Positions 54,601 through 62,772 of a stretch of 64,000 bases of DNA are shown here, piece after piece (the stretch's first letter is position 1; each line of letters opens with the position of its first letter). Source of the stretch: Cohaesibacter marisflavi (GTDB lineage: Bacteria > Pseudomonadota > Alphaproteobacteria > Rhizobiales > Cohaesibacteraceae); the NCBI RefSeq assembly GCF_900115225.1, contig NZ_FOVR01000002.1, positions 558,001 to 622,000 on the forward strand, in the 5' to 3' direction. The notes beneath the pieces are model-generated. The model had not been told where the DNA came from, searched no databases, and saw only the letters and a list, made by a program, of their open reading frames with translations. The position numbers and the translations under genes were made by a program.

Positions 54601-56328
54601 GCTGGAAAGAGCCGAGCCATCTGTTGCGGAAGCGGTTTGCGGTGCGCTGCGCAAAATATCTTCCTGCGCTTCCATACGGTCGGCAAGACGCGACAGGCTG
54701 CGCTCGAGTGCCCCCAGATCAGAGCTTTCCATCTTGTTGGCGAGCATGTCATCGATGCGCGCAAGCGTCTGCTCCACCTGCTCAAAGCGGCGTTCAGAAA
54801 CGGCCGGGGCTTGTTCCGTGCGGACAAACTGGTCCAGATTGGTTACCCGTTCGGCCAATGTGGCCAGAATATCGAGCTGATCGCGATGGGTGCCCTGATC
54901 GGTCAATTCCACAAGGCTTTCCACTTGACGGGCAAGAGCCTCAAGGGGCTTGTGAATGCTGGCGTGGTCGGAGCCATTCTCCAGGCGGTCAGCCAGAGCC
55001 GACAGTTGGTTCTCCAGATTGATCAACCGGTCATTCGGATCAAGCCGCTCGATCAGCGCCTGCATTTGGGAAAGGCGCTGCTCAAGGCCATTCTGTTCCG
55101 CAAAATTCGGATCAGATGCGTTGGCGCGCTTGACGTCATTCTCCAGCGTGGCAAGCCGCTCGATCAATTCGTTTATCTGACCGGAGATGCTCGAAAGATG
55201 CTGCATATCGGGCTGCGTGGCGAGAATTTCGCGCAAATGGTCCATCTGTTCGGACAATTTGGCGAAGTCTTCCTCATGCCCACCGGCATCCATATCATCA
55301 AGCTTGGCCAGAATGCGGTCGAACTGTGCGTTGATGGACGGATCCTGCGCGGAACGGTCAAGCAAGGCGCGCACATCGCGCATTGTCTCGAGAATGGCGG
55401 GATCTTCACGGGTTTCGGAAATGGCGGTCGACAATTGTTCAATACGACCCGAGAGACTGGCGATCTCGCGCAGAACCTGATCGGAGGCTCCTGTCAGATT
55501 GGCTTCTTCAATCAGCTTGCGCAGGGACGTTACATCGTCTCGCAGCATGGCGAGACTGTCGTCCTGAGCTTGCAATTTGGCCAGCTTGTCAAGGGCATCA
55601 CGATAGGTGCCTTGCGAATCCTGTGCTGCGCTCAAGGCATCCTGCGCTGTGCGCGTTACCTGGGAAACGGAGGCTTCCGCCTTGCGGGCGACCTGTTCAT
55701 TCAATGTCTGGCTGCGATCGAACATTTGGCGCATCGCCGAATCAAGAGAGACAGACGGGCCTGTCGTTCCTGTCTGGGCAGATAGACGGTCCTGATAGGA
55801 GGGCATATGTTCGCGGGCCACAGGATGGTCAGAGACGGTGCCCGTAGAATAGGCTGACCGCGCCGGTGTACGCTCTGGCCGCAGGCTGGAACGGGGCCGC
55901 GCCATCTGGCTGCCCCCTTTTCTTTCCAATGCCTGATCCACACGCTGCAACTGGGCTTCAATGCGTTCAAGAGCGTTGCCATAATTGGCCTGATCCAGAG
56001 TGGAGGGGACACCACGTGCTCTGCCGCGACGGGGAGACGAGCCAAAGTCTCCTCTTGTGTCCCGTCGGGTACGGGAGGCGCGATAGTCTTGTGGGGTATC
56101 TTCGCGTTCAAAGGGCATGTCGGGGGACTGAGCCGCTTCACCCGCCAATGCATGAAGCTGGGCTTCGATATCCTCAATAGCATCCAGAAGAGCCGAATTC
56201 TGACGAGGCCGACCTTTGGGCGCGGTTGCACGGAGGCTGTCATGCGCACCTCTGTTACGATCCGTACCTCGAAGACCTTCTATATACTCGCCTACATCGC
56301 GATCGGTGTGATATGTGTCATCAATCAT
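51670..56328 (-). CDS. PodJ-like polar localisation protein: coiled coils, SEL1 repeats, peptidoglycan-binding domain
   Basis: A 1552-residue protein. Residues 1-200 are polar and disordered; 200-720 are heptad-rich coiled coil; 730-1050 are low-complexity, Ala/Gln/Ser-rich and basic; a single membrane helix lies near 1058-1080 (LLMAAAAILLAITTIQLV). The outer part has four SEL1 repeats (about 1271-1433, for example AAKWFEKAANLNMPQAQYSLA) and a C-terminal peptidoglycan-binding domain (about 1493-1551, DGQMGPRTRTAIRNFQ). This order matches PodJ, which organises the cell pole in Caulobacter and relatives. The N-terminus here lacks the WxVxGxxxExRxxAxxAARR-like start I would expect of PodJ-type proteins. 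It stands alone and is divergent from the MerR gene. Confidence 0.88.
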   Translation of the reverse strand: MIDDTYHTDRDVGEYIEGLRGTDRNRGAHDSLRATAPKGRPRQNSALLDAIEDIEAQLHALAGEAAQSPDMPFEREDTPQDYRASRTRRDTRGDFGSSPRRGRARGVPSTLDQANYGNALERIEAQLQRVDQALERKGGSQMARPRSSLRPERTPARSAYSTGTVSDHPVAREHMPSYQDRLSAQTGTTGPSVSLDSAMRQMFDRSQTLNEQVARKAEASVSQVTRTAQDALSAAQDSQGTYRDALDKLAKLQAQDDSLAMLRDDVTSLRKLIEEANLTGASDQVLREIASLSGRIEQLSTAISETREDPAILETMRDVRALLDRSAQDPSINAQFDRILAKLDDMDAGGHEEDFAKLSEQMDHLREILATQPDMQHLSSISGQINELIERLATLENDVKRANASDPNFAEQNGLEQRLSQMQALIERLDPNDRLINLENQLSALADRLENGSDHASIHKPLEALARQVESLVELTDQGTHRDQLDILATLAERVTNLDQFVRTEQAPAVSERRFEQVEQTLARIDDMLANKMESSDLGALERSLSRLADRMEAQEDILRSAPQTASATDGSALSSGAISQLERQIIDLAQRLDNASQVSDDHQFFEMLTERLDTLAAEFSRTQTRFDAVDRIGEDIRKLAANSSSGASGGANAAQVAEQAAIKALQQVGPIAGGGSDAALEAIIDGLKDDLHGLRRFAETSETSTQQSLNGVSSMLNAIVDRLGKLEEQVRAEELKPQQAALPDAPLEPIAEPASEEPKSRGLGNILRRRKAKSAPDAAEAAPQGQQGQPLSASELLQNRGRQPSRRQQSDASATSAPTRSRAGASVGPQQGMPAAASAGSSAPQVSSGESRQPGIYLSGKAVSVSKAQTDSATARQPGESAQAQPQVTGNVALKNAEQEAPAAKPRTARIVQGAPGSQAAQSSQSARSGSQRDQGQSKADFIAAARRAAQAAAQESAQVEKEQGAGGSFLSRFKGSKKPATEVEAQAPVTNEEDKAKGMSRKERRAAIKEAARMAKKMQKETANGSADAAAIEESAVHLLENEEASNSLFAKLGQTFSRHSRPLLMAAAAILLAITTIQLVKNPDSSLYGLFNTDTAQTQSDDSVPGFGDSGETVAPAGSSAPAQSTPDLPEAPVASEPASAGPQSSITPSSGSVAPSMSDEEATRAIAFSQPTLAQDKLAGPRVSKPAAQPLSHDAAMAKAKAMLNQPGNQGIDLTPTSSIPKDTKLGNYDALQEQAKSQPMPPVVSGGDDNQSSANLGSDSGTQEQTPIMQAATSGNVLAQFELGRRFTVGEGVEVDLKEAAKWFEKAANLNMPQAQYSLANLYEKGHGVKKDLQVARLWYQRAADQGNVKSMHNLAVLYAEGGLGKPDFKQAVQWFLKAADHGLKDSQYNLAILFARGMGVKQDLLQSYKWFAIAAKQGDKGAEAKRDEILSVLKGPQQKAAKALVAAWVPKVAKASVNQLSALPPEWVATTPEQLAKANKRLGADPRVIAKAQSMLGALGYNAGPADGQMGPRTRTAIRNFQEIAGLKVTGEIDAPLLEALAQRVI

Positions 56329-56621
56329 AGTACTGGCTCAACTCTTTGCGGTTCTCGGCATCCGCTGCGCAATGCGGGCACCCGACGCCCCGCGAAAACG
56401 GTCTTTTCCCAGAGTACTGTGATAAGTTAGGGTAAATAACGCGTTAATCCTGATGCGTATTGCGAAAAATACTGACCGCTTTAATCATTTGCTCACCATA
56501 TTCTTCCGATTTCTGCTGGTTGTTTAGTGTCTCACCCTTCAATCAAGGGGCGTATATGCGAAGGGAGCGTTGACAGGCGGCATACAGGGTGGTTTACCCA
56601 CGGGTAAGCTCACGACAGGCA

Positions 56622-57143
56622 ATGGAAATAGACCACATTGCCAACAAACGGTCTGGGGAGACGGTTTTGAAAGAGGAAAAAACGCCCGTACCTGCTGCAG
56701 AGGCCGGCAAGGACGAAGGCAACGATGTGCTCAGCGCGGCCACCAACCAGTCTGGCCCGCTCTCCTATTCCATCGGGGATCTTGCCAAGGAATTTGGTGT
56801 TACGTTGCGCACTTTGCGCTTTTATGAAGACAAGAACCTGCTTAATCCGCGCCGGGACGGCGTCAATAGGGTGTATAGCCGGCGAGACCGGGCACGCCTG
56901 AAGCTAGTTTTGATGGGTAAAAAGGTCGGCTTTTCACTGACCGAAATCAAGGAAATGCTCGATCTGTATGATCTGCGCGATGGACAGGTGCCTCAGTTGC
57001 GTTCTGCTCTGGATCGCTTCAGCCTGCATATCACTATCCTGCGCCAACAAAGGGCCGATGTGGATCAGGCCATTGCCGATCTGGAACGGACGGTGGAAGT
57101 CGTCTCCGGCATGCTGCGCGAAAAGGAAAAGAAGGAAGGCTAA
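56622..57143 (+). CDS. MerR family transcriptional regulator
   Basis: A 173-residue regulator. The winged helix-turn-helix is SIGDLAKEFGVTLRTLRFYED followed by NRVYSRRDRARLKLVLMGKK (about residues 50-100), then a dimerisation coiled coil (RQQRADVDQAIADLERTVEVV). About 45 polar residues precede the DNA-binding domain, and no metal-binding Cys are present, which favours the LiuR/PetN-like branch over metal sensors. The start is taken at ATG 56622; the upstream frame from 56589 is less likely. It is convergent with the Nudix gene. Confidence 0.87.
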   Translation: MEIDHIANKRSGETVLKEEKTPVPAAEAGKDEGNDVLSAATNQSGPLSYSIGDLAKEFGVTLRTLRFYEDKNLLNPRRDGVNRVYSRRDRARLKLVLMGKKVGFSLTEIKEMLDLYDLRDGQVPQLRSALDRFSLHITILRQQRADVDQAIADLERTVEVVSGMLREKEKKEG

Positions 57144-57188
57144 AAAAGCCCTCAATCGCCTTTAGCCACAAGCAAGGCAGGGACTGGC

Positions 57189-57752
57189 TTAGTCGCCAAG
57201 CCCAGCTTTCAACTTCCAATAGCCCAGAGCGGCCATGGAATTGGCATCCGGCATGGCGCCTTTCTCGAACATGGCCATTATCTCGTCCATGCTGAAGGCA
57301 GCTGTTTCCATGTCGGTTTCGGTTGCTTCGCGGCTGGTTGCGCCTTCTGTCAAATCATGCGCCAGAAATATGTGGCACAGTTGGTTGAGAAGGCCGCCTG
57401 CGGGGAACATTTCTCCGATCTTTTCCATGCGTCCGGCGCGATAGCCTGTTTCTTCGGCCAGTTCTCCGCGCGCGAGTGTTTCCGGATCGCTATCAGGCGT
57501 GTCTTCCCACGTCCCTTGTGGCAACTCCCAGCAGCGCCGGCCGATGGGATAGCGAAATTGCTGAACCATCTGGATGCGGCCGTCGGAATGGACGGGAATG
57601 ATGATGGCAAAGGGAGGTTTTTCGACTACACCATAAATGCCTTCGAAGCCTGCGGGGAAAAGCACCTTGTCTTCATTCACCTGCATCCAACGGTTCTGAT
57701 AGACCGTGCGTCGGGAAAGCTGGATGATTTCCTTGTCGTTCTTTATTTCCAT
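57189..57752 (-). CDS. Nudix hydrolase, ADP-ribose pyrophosphatase-like
   Basis: A 187-residue enzyme. The Nudix box starts at ELPQGTWED and continues through ARGELAEETGYRAG, with the REUxEE core present as GELAEE. The preceding RIQMVQQFRYPIGRRCWELP fits nucleotide-sugar/ADP-ribose hydrolases. It should split a nucleoside diphosphate derivative using Mg2+. ATG 57752 is used; a TTG at 57764 would add four residues. A palindrome TTGCCA-agttta-TGGCAA (57784-57801) is 32 bases upstream. Confidence 0.9.
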   Translation of the reverse strand: MEIKNDKEIIQLSRRTVYQNRWMQVNEDKVLFPAGFEGIYGVVEKPPFAIIIPVHSDGRIQMVQQFRYPIGRRCWELPQGTWEDTPDSDPETLARGELAEETGYRAGRMEKIGEMFPAGGLLNQLCHIFLAHDLTEGATSREATETDMETAAFSMDEIMAMFEKGAMPDANSMAALGYWKLKAGLGD

Positions 57753-58132
57753 CGGATCAGTCAACTCGATTTCTAAAACATTATTGCCAAGTTTATGGCA
57801 ACCAAAATAAGATTTTCAGTCAGGCTCCAGATCATGATGCTCTAATATGGCAGAAAAACAACCATGTCCAAAAATTGCGAAAATCCGCCATGTCTGATCC
57901 CGCCGGACACCGGAGCCAAAGACTTGGAAATATTCTGAAGACCGGAAAAAAGGGCAAAGAGTAACAACAATTTAACTGAATATGGAGATCTCCTTAAGAA
58001 TTTAATCCTATTCTCAAGTTGCGCGCATTTCTTGCGCGTTGTGTTATTGGTGAAATGGGCAAGTCTGAGCTTCGTGCTTTAACAAAAAAGGGTGCATGCT
58101 CTTTGGCTGCAGTCGTGCTTTTTGGGGAATTC
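57753..58132. other. Divergent intergenic region with inverted repeat
   Basis: This space between the Nudix gene and the DUF2336 gene holds the inverted repeat TTGCCA-agttta-TGGCAA at 57784-57801, near the Nudix start, and is AT-rich towards the DUF2336 gene. In-frame TTG and ATG codons at 58019 and 58055 could extend the DUF2336 protein but lack good ribosome binding sites. No other gene is visible. Confidence 0.4.
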
Positions 58133-59197
58133 ATGACGGACGATATCGTCGATCAGTTTCAGTCTCTGGCTCGGGAAAAAGACCCCTCGGCCCGCTCCTT
58201 GCTGGTGCGTAAGGTGGCCGCTGAATATGTGCGCCGTACAGGGCACGAGCCGACGGATGCCGAACGGGAACTATTCTCGTCGCTCGTGCTGGATCTGTAT
58301 GACCAGATCGACCTTTCCGTGCGTCGTGACATCATCACCTTGCTGGCTCGCACCAGGCATATCTCCACGCCGCTCGCCGAAAAGCTTGCAGGCGAGAATG
58401 ATGAGCTGGTTACGACCCTTTATGAATATTCTCCCATGCTCAGTCAGGAAACATTGCTACAGGCAGCAAGGGAGCGTAGCGAAAGCGTGTTGCGCGCCAT
58501 TGCTCGCCGCCAGCGGGTGCCAGAGCCGGTGGTGGATGCTCTGATGTCTCGCGGGCAAAATGAAGTGGTGTGCGAATTGCTGCGCAATCTGGGCAGTGAC
58601 TTCTCCAGTAATGCCCTTTTGCTGTGCGCCATCATTTGCCAGACCTCTCTTGAAATCCAGTCGCTCATGGCAGCTCGTGGTTTGGCTGATCAGGTCTTCC
58701 AGCAACGCATGCGTCGCCATGCCGAACAGGGCTGCCCGTTCCTGCCAGATCCGCTCTCTCGCGCCACCCTTGATGGCACGCTTGAACAGCTGGTCGCCGA
58801 TATGGAAGCAAGGCTTTTCCAAACGGACGAGTTGAGCGACGATCCGACGCGCGATGAACTGCTGGTCAAAATCAATCTCGGTGAACTGACCTTCGACAAT
58901 CTGCTGGAAACCCTGATCTCCAAGGAAGGCAAGGAGGATGTGATTTGGCTGCTGAAGGATGCCCCGGGCCTGTCGACCAATGCCATGGAGCATCTGCTGG
59001 CCAGTGAAACCAACCGTATTCTCACCCGATTGTTGCTAGAGCAGGATGTTTCGGTCAAAACCTTTGCGGCCCTTACCAAATGGCGGGTCGAGCATGTGGG
59101 CTTTCCTACCCGGCATGTGCATCGCGAGGTAGAGAATTACCGACAATCGATGTCCCAGAAGCGCAAGAGCGAAAAACAGATGCACGGCGCGATCTGA
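58133..59197 (+). CDS. DUF2336 domain-containing protein
   Basis: A 354-residue all-helical protein matching DUF2336: LVRKVAAEYVRRTGHEPTDAE, then LVLDLYDQIDLSVRRDIITLLA, with HEAT-like helical repeats and a central RAIARRQRVPEPVVDALMSRG segment. Function is unknown; alphaproteobacteria carry several copies, sometimes linked to cell-cycle or stress regulation. ATG 58133 has GGGGA five bases upstream. A longer frame from TTG 58019 is possible but unsupported. Confidence 0.86.
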   Translation: MTDDIVDQFQSLAREKDPSARSLLVRKVAAEYVRRTGHEPTDAERELFSSLVLDLYDQIDLSVRRDIITLLARTRHISTPLAEKLAGENDELVTTLYEYSPMLSQETLLQAARERSESVLRAIARRQRVPEPVVDALMSRGQNEVVCELLRNLGSDFSSNALLLCAIICQTSLEIQSLMAARGLADQVFQQRMRRHAEQGCPFLPDPLSRATLDGTLEQLVADMEARLFQTDELSDDPTRDELLVKINLGELTFDNLLETLISKEGKEDVIWLLKDAPGLSTNAMEHLLASETNRILTRLLLEQDVSVKTFAALTKWRVEHVGFPTRHVHREVENYRQSMSQKRKSEKQMHGAI

Positions 59198-59435
59198 TTT
59201 TCATCACAATTTTCCCACCTAATCTGATAAAATTCACCCGGACCGTTGGTTTGCGGGAAGATTCGGCTTTGTGTCAAAAGCCCATGCAGAGGGCCACAAA
59301 AGGTTGTTTGACTCCTGTATCTTGATGGTTTGACGCCCAAAAGACTGTGGCTGCCAGTGATGCCCATGGGGAGCGTGTCATGGCGCGTATGTCATGGCCT
59401 GCGTAAATTGCCTGCTCCGGATAAAGGATACGCTC

Positions 59436-60059
59436 ATGTGTGATGCCTTCTCTTGCCCGCTTTTCTCAAGGAACGCTGTTTTTGCAGGATTGGGGGCTGT
59501 CTGCCTCGTTGGTGGCGTGGTGCCATCCGCGCCGGTGCACGCGCAAAGTGCCACTCCAAATGTTTCTCAACAGCAGACGTCAGACAAAGAGACGGAGGCC
59601 CCGACGGTCGTCTCTGAAGATGCGGGCAACTGGCGCGCGCCACTGCTCGCGGAGATGGGGCGCATCGCCAATGATCTTGATGCCCAGCGTCGGCTGAATA
59701 TTCTGCTTGAAGACAAGGTCGACTATATGACCCAACGTCTCGATACGCTGGAGCAGCGCAGCTTGCTGCAGGCCAAACGCATTGAAAGCCTACAGGACGC
59801 CCTGCGTCAGGCATCTGAAGATCAATCCTCCGGCAAGGCCGCGCATGAAAAGTCTTCCGAACAAGCAGAAATGGCTCCGTCCGAAAATGATGTGGCCCCT
59901 GAAAGCGAAGGCAAAAGGCCTTCGTCCCCCTCTGCTGACGAAGATGAGGAAATGGCAAGTGACTTTGAACGCTTCCTTGATATGGGGGAAGCCATGATGC
60001 GGCGCTTCTTTGGCGTTGTGAAAGAGTTCCGCAAGGATTTTGACGACAATCGCGTTTGA
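59436..60059 (+). CDS. Secreted coiled-coil hypothetical protein
   Basis: A 207-residue protein with a signal peptide (SRNAVFAGLGAVCLVGGVVP, cleavage near VHA-Q), then a short coiled coil (RIANDLDAQRRLNILLEDK, TQRLDTLEQRSLLQAKRI, about residues 75-120), an acidic disordered linker and a short C-terminal helix (MRRFFGVVKEFRKDF). I do not recognise the family. AAGGA eight bases before ATG 59436 supports the start. Likely periplasmic. A perfect short palindrome (ATGTCC-gcc-GGACAT, 60064-60078) follows the stop. Confidence 0.75.
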   Translation: MCDAFSCPLFSRNAVFAGLGAVCLVGGVVPSAPVHAQSATPNVSQQQTSDKETEAPTVVSEDAGNWRAPLLAEMGRIANDLDAQRRLNILLEDKVDYMTQRLDTLEQRSLLQAKRIESLQDALRQASEDQSSGKAAHEKSSEQAEMAPSENDVAPESEGKRPSSPSADEDEEMASDFERFLDMGEAMMRRFFGVVKEFRKDFDDNRV

Positions 60060-60122
60060 GGACATGTCCGCCGGACATTGATGGGAAACGGGGCGCTGCC
60101 GTAATCAGTGTATCTTCGCGCT

Positions 60123-61145
60123 TTAGGCGCGTTCAAATCGACCCATGATGATTTCATGATCGGAGAGGGAGCTGCCAATGTCATTGACGGCGGGCAGGAT
60201 ATACGCCCCGTGGCAGGAAAAGCCTCTTGTGCAGAACCAGTCCAGCTTGCATGGCGGCCGGGGCTTGTAGGTTAAAAGGCTTGAGCGGGTTGTTGTGCCC
60301 TGAGCATTATTCTCCCAGCTGTAGCCATGACGTTCCGCCGCCCTAAAAAGAGGCTCTTGCAGTGCGGCACCATTTTCAGGGGTGAAAGCAGTGTTCAGAT
60401 CCCCCGCGATGATAGTGGGAAGAGAAGGGGCAAAGACATCCAGCGCTGCGATCAGGCGCTCCATCTGGGCAAGCCGAATGGAGGGATCATCAAGGCTTTC
60501 AAGATGCACCGACGCAACACAAACGTCGCCCGCTTGCGTCGGCAGGATCGCCGCAACAGCGCAACGTCCGCCAATGCGCGGTTGTTTTGAAACGCTGCTA
60601 TTGCTCAAGCCGTCGTCGGGACAGAACCAGAGCCCGGATGCATCAAGGCGGATGAGAGCCTGGGCAACCGGAGGCACTCTGAAGAGGATGGCGTTTCCGT
60701 GCCAGCCTTTTTCATTGTGATCATCGGCAGCCAGCCGCCTTTCAAGATCATTGCCTAGCCCAAGCTCGAAAAATTCAAGCCCGAATGCATAGCGCATACC
60801 CAGACAGTCAGCGAGCGCGCGTGTTGTGTTGCGCTGATGGGTCCGGGCCATGCCGCAATCCATTTCAGATAGTACGATGACATCGGGCGCATGGGGCCGG
60901 AGCAATTCCGCACTCTGTTCGGGATAAAGGCAGCGCTGCATGTTCCAGCCCATGACGCAGAGGGAGTCGGAAAGGGACGTCTCCTCAAGCACCTCGCCCC
61001 CTGTTTCGAGCAAATGCAGGGCTTCCACTTTATCAAAGAGCGTCTTATGCATCGGGTATGTGCGCTCTGACTGCAAGATGTCTTGTTTGAGTGTGTCGTC
61101 AACCGGGGGTAAATTGGCGCGGGTCGCCATTTCGAACAGTTTCAT
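60123..61145 (-). CDS. Endonuclease/exonuclease/phosphatase family protein
   Basis: A 340-residue protein of the EEP (DNase I-like) superfamily. MGWNMQRCLYPEQ holds the Asn near the first metal site, VIVLSEMDCGMART the conserved Glu, VASVHLES the His, IIAGDLNTAF the Asp/Asn pair, and SLSDHEIIMG the C-terminal catalytic Asp-His. The substrate could be nucleic acid, inositol phosphate or a phospholipid; no leader peptide is present. ATG 61145 has GGGGA about ten bases upstream and places the fold normally; an extension to 61199 is unlikely. Confidence 0.88.
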   Translation of the reverse strand: MKLFEMATRANLPPVDDTLKQDILQSERTYPMHKTLFDKVEALHLLETGGEVLEETSLSDSLCVMGWNMQRCLYPEQSAELLRPHAPDVIVLSEMDCGMARTHQRNTTRALADCLGMRYAFGLEFFELGLGNDLERRLAADDHNEKGWHGNAILFRVPPVAQALIRLDASGLWFCPDDGLSNSSVSKQPRIGGRCAVAAILPTQAGDVCVASVHLESLDDPSIRLAQMERLIAALDVFAPSLPTIIAGDLNTAFTPENGAALQEPLFRAAERHGYSWENNAQGTTTRSSLLTYKPRPPCKLDWFCTRGFSCHGAYILPAVNDIGSSLSDHEIIMGRFERA

Positions 61146-61931
61146 GATCAGATTTCCCCTCGTCTTGGTCGCTTTGGCGTGCTCATGGCTTGATGACACC
61201 CATGACAGCGGACATGGGCAGGCTGCAGGGGAGAAATGACGGCAAGGTGACGGCTAACCGATACACGCCCCAAATGCGCGGGCAATGTAAGGGTGCAATG
61301 TTACGACCAGATGTCTTTGTTTCATGACAAGAAAGCGCTGATGCACTGGTGCTTTATGCTGCAGGCCCTCATGGTGGCGCCTCCGATCTCCCAACAAGGG
61401 GCAGGTGATTCCTGTGGTGTAAAACAACCTAACCGGGATGCAATACGGCAAAATGCTGCCGCTTGGAACAATTTCCCCAAAGAGCCAACTGATTAGAGCG
61501 TTTCCAGCAGAAATATCTGATTAAATGGACTAAATTTTCAATATATCGCAGCTATCACTTGCCAACCGCAATGCAACCGCTCATAGTTTGAACTAAAGTA
61601 GCCGAAGTTTATCTTGGCAACTTATTCGTGTGTTGGGTTTTGTGACACTTTGACAAAACTTGACATGAAGACAGGGACTGCTTGCTTGGCAGTATCGTCA
61701 ACAGGAAACAGGGTGTTGGGCCTTGACTTGTTCTGTTGTCTGTCTTCAAAACCTCTTGTAGAGGGGTCGCTTCATCTGCTGTGAGATGAAGATGACAATA
61801 ATGGTTGCGCGTATTCAAGCAGACAGAAGGCCAGTGGGCTTGAGGACCTGAGAATACGCATCGTGGAATGATAAAGTCTTGTCCTTTGTGAGGTGCCAAT
61901 CATTCCGTTCAGTCGCTGGGGAGGACCGAAA
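61146..61931. other. Long intergenic region upstream of the response regulator
   Basis: A 786-base stretch without a convincing gene, the largest in the window. It contains TTGACA-like elements at 61650-61665, two small hairpins (CCTCT-tgt-AGAGG and TTCATCT-gctgtg-AGATGAA near 61750-61790) and an inverted repeat GGAATGAT (61865-61872) with ATCATTCC (61899-61906) ending 25 bases before the response-regulator start. A long leader or a small RNA is possible. Confidence 0.45.
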
Positions 61932-62603
61932 GTGCAACAGGCTTCGCTTAACATCATTATCGCGGACGATCACCCTTTGTTTCGTGGGGCGCTACGCCAG
62001 ACACTGGAAACAATTTTTGATCAGATAGCCATCCATGAAGCCGGAACGCTGGAAGAGGTGGGCGAGAAGCTCGAACAATTCGAAGATATGGACCTTGTGC
62101 TCCTGGATCTATCCATGCCGGGCGTACGCGGATTTTCCGGACTGCTCTATTTGAGAGCGCAATATCCGGCCATTCCGGTTGTTATTGTCTCTGCCAGTGA
62201 GGATGTGCCGACCATTCGCCGCTGCATGGAGTTCGGCGCGTCGGGCTTCATTCCGAAATCCTTGCCGATTGACGATATCGCCCAAGGCATCCGCGCCGTT
62301 CTGAACGGTGAAACCTGGGTCCCTGAAAGCATCGATCTCAGCGCTCCTTATAGCGATGAAATCACCGATCTTGTAGAACGTCTGAATACTTTGACGCCGC
62401 AACAGGTTCGCGTTTTGATGATGCTCTCCGAAGGGCTTCTGAACAAGCAGATCGCCTATGAGCTTTCCGTTTCCGAAGCCACCGTCAAGGCGCACGTTTC
62501 GGCCATCCTGCAAAAGCTCAATGTAGACAGCCGCACGCAGGCCGTGATTGCTGCCGCCAAGATCGAAGCCGGCCAGTGGCAGGCTATTGGCGCCAAGAGC
62601 TAG
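61932..62603 (+). CDS. LuxR/NarL-type response regulator
   Basis: A 223-residue response regulator: receiver domain (IIIADDHPLFRGALR, phospho-acceptor Asp in LVLLDLSMPG, then SASED and PKSLP) and a C-terminal LuxR-type helix-turn-helix (LTPQQVRVLMMLSEGLLNKQ, then SVSEATVKAHVSAILQKLNV). GTG 61932 is chosen because GGGGAGG lies eight bases upstream; a GTG at 61893 is less suited. It ends at a terminator and faces the hybrid histidine kinase at the window end, which is a likely partner. Confidence 0.93.
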   Translation: MQQASLNIIIADDHPLFRGALRQTLETIFDQIAIHEAGTLEEVGEKLEQFEDMDLVLLDLSMPGVRGFSGLLYLRAQYPAIPVVIVSASEDVPTIRRCMEFGASGFIPKSLPIDDIAQGIRAVLNGETWVPESIDLSAPYSDEITDLVERLNTLTPQQVRVLMMLSEGLLNKQIAYELSVSEATVKAHVSAILQKLNVDSRTQAVIAAAKIEAGQWQAIGAKS

Positions 62604-62660
62604 AGCGCTCTGTTGGCCCTCTTGAAGCCTTGATGAGGCTTCAAGGAAACCTGAATTATA

Positions 62661-62695
62661 AAACCCGCGCCAGTTCGGCTGCGGGTTTTTTATTG
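62661..62695 (+). terminator. Rho-independent terminator after the response regulator
   Basis: AACCCGC pairs with GCGGGTT around a twelve-base loop, followed by TTTTATTG. The A-run before the stem could let it work on both strands for the convergent genes. It lies about 60 bases after the response regulator stop. Confidence 0.85.
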
Positions 62696-62772
62696 TTGGA
62701 TATATATCTTACCCATCCTGTGCCACTTCTTGGCTGGCCGACACTCCACACGACTCTATTCAAGCGGTGCTT

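Noticed and set aside
54205-55785. A 526-codon frame on the plus strand, antisense to the PodJ-like gene
   Set aside because: It mirrors the codon bias of the real minus-strand gene, has no recognisable domains or ribosome binding site, and the minus-strand product has clear domains.
61609-61899. A 96-codon minus-strand frame in the long gap before the response regulator
   Set aside because: No ribosome binding site, unusual composition and no family features. I treat the region as non-coding.
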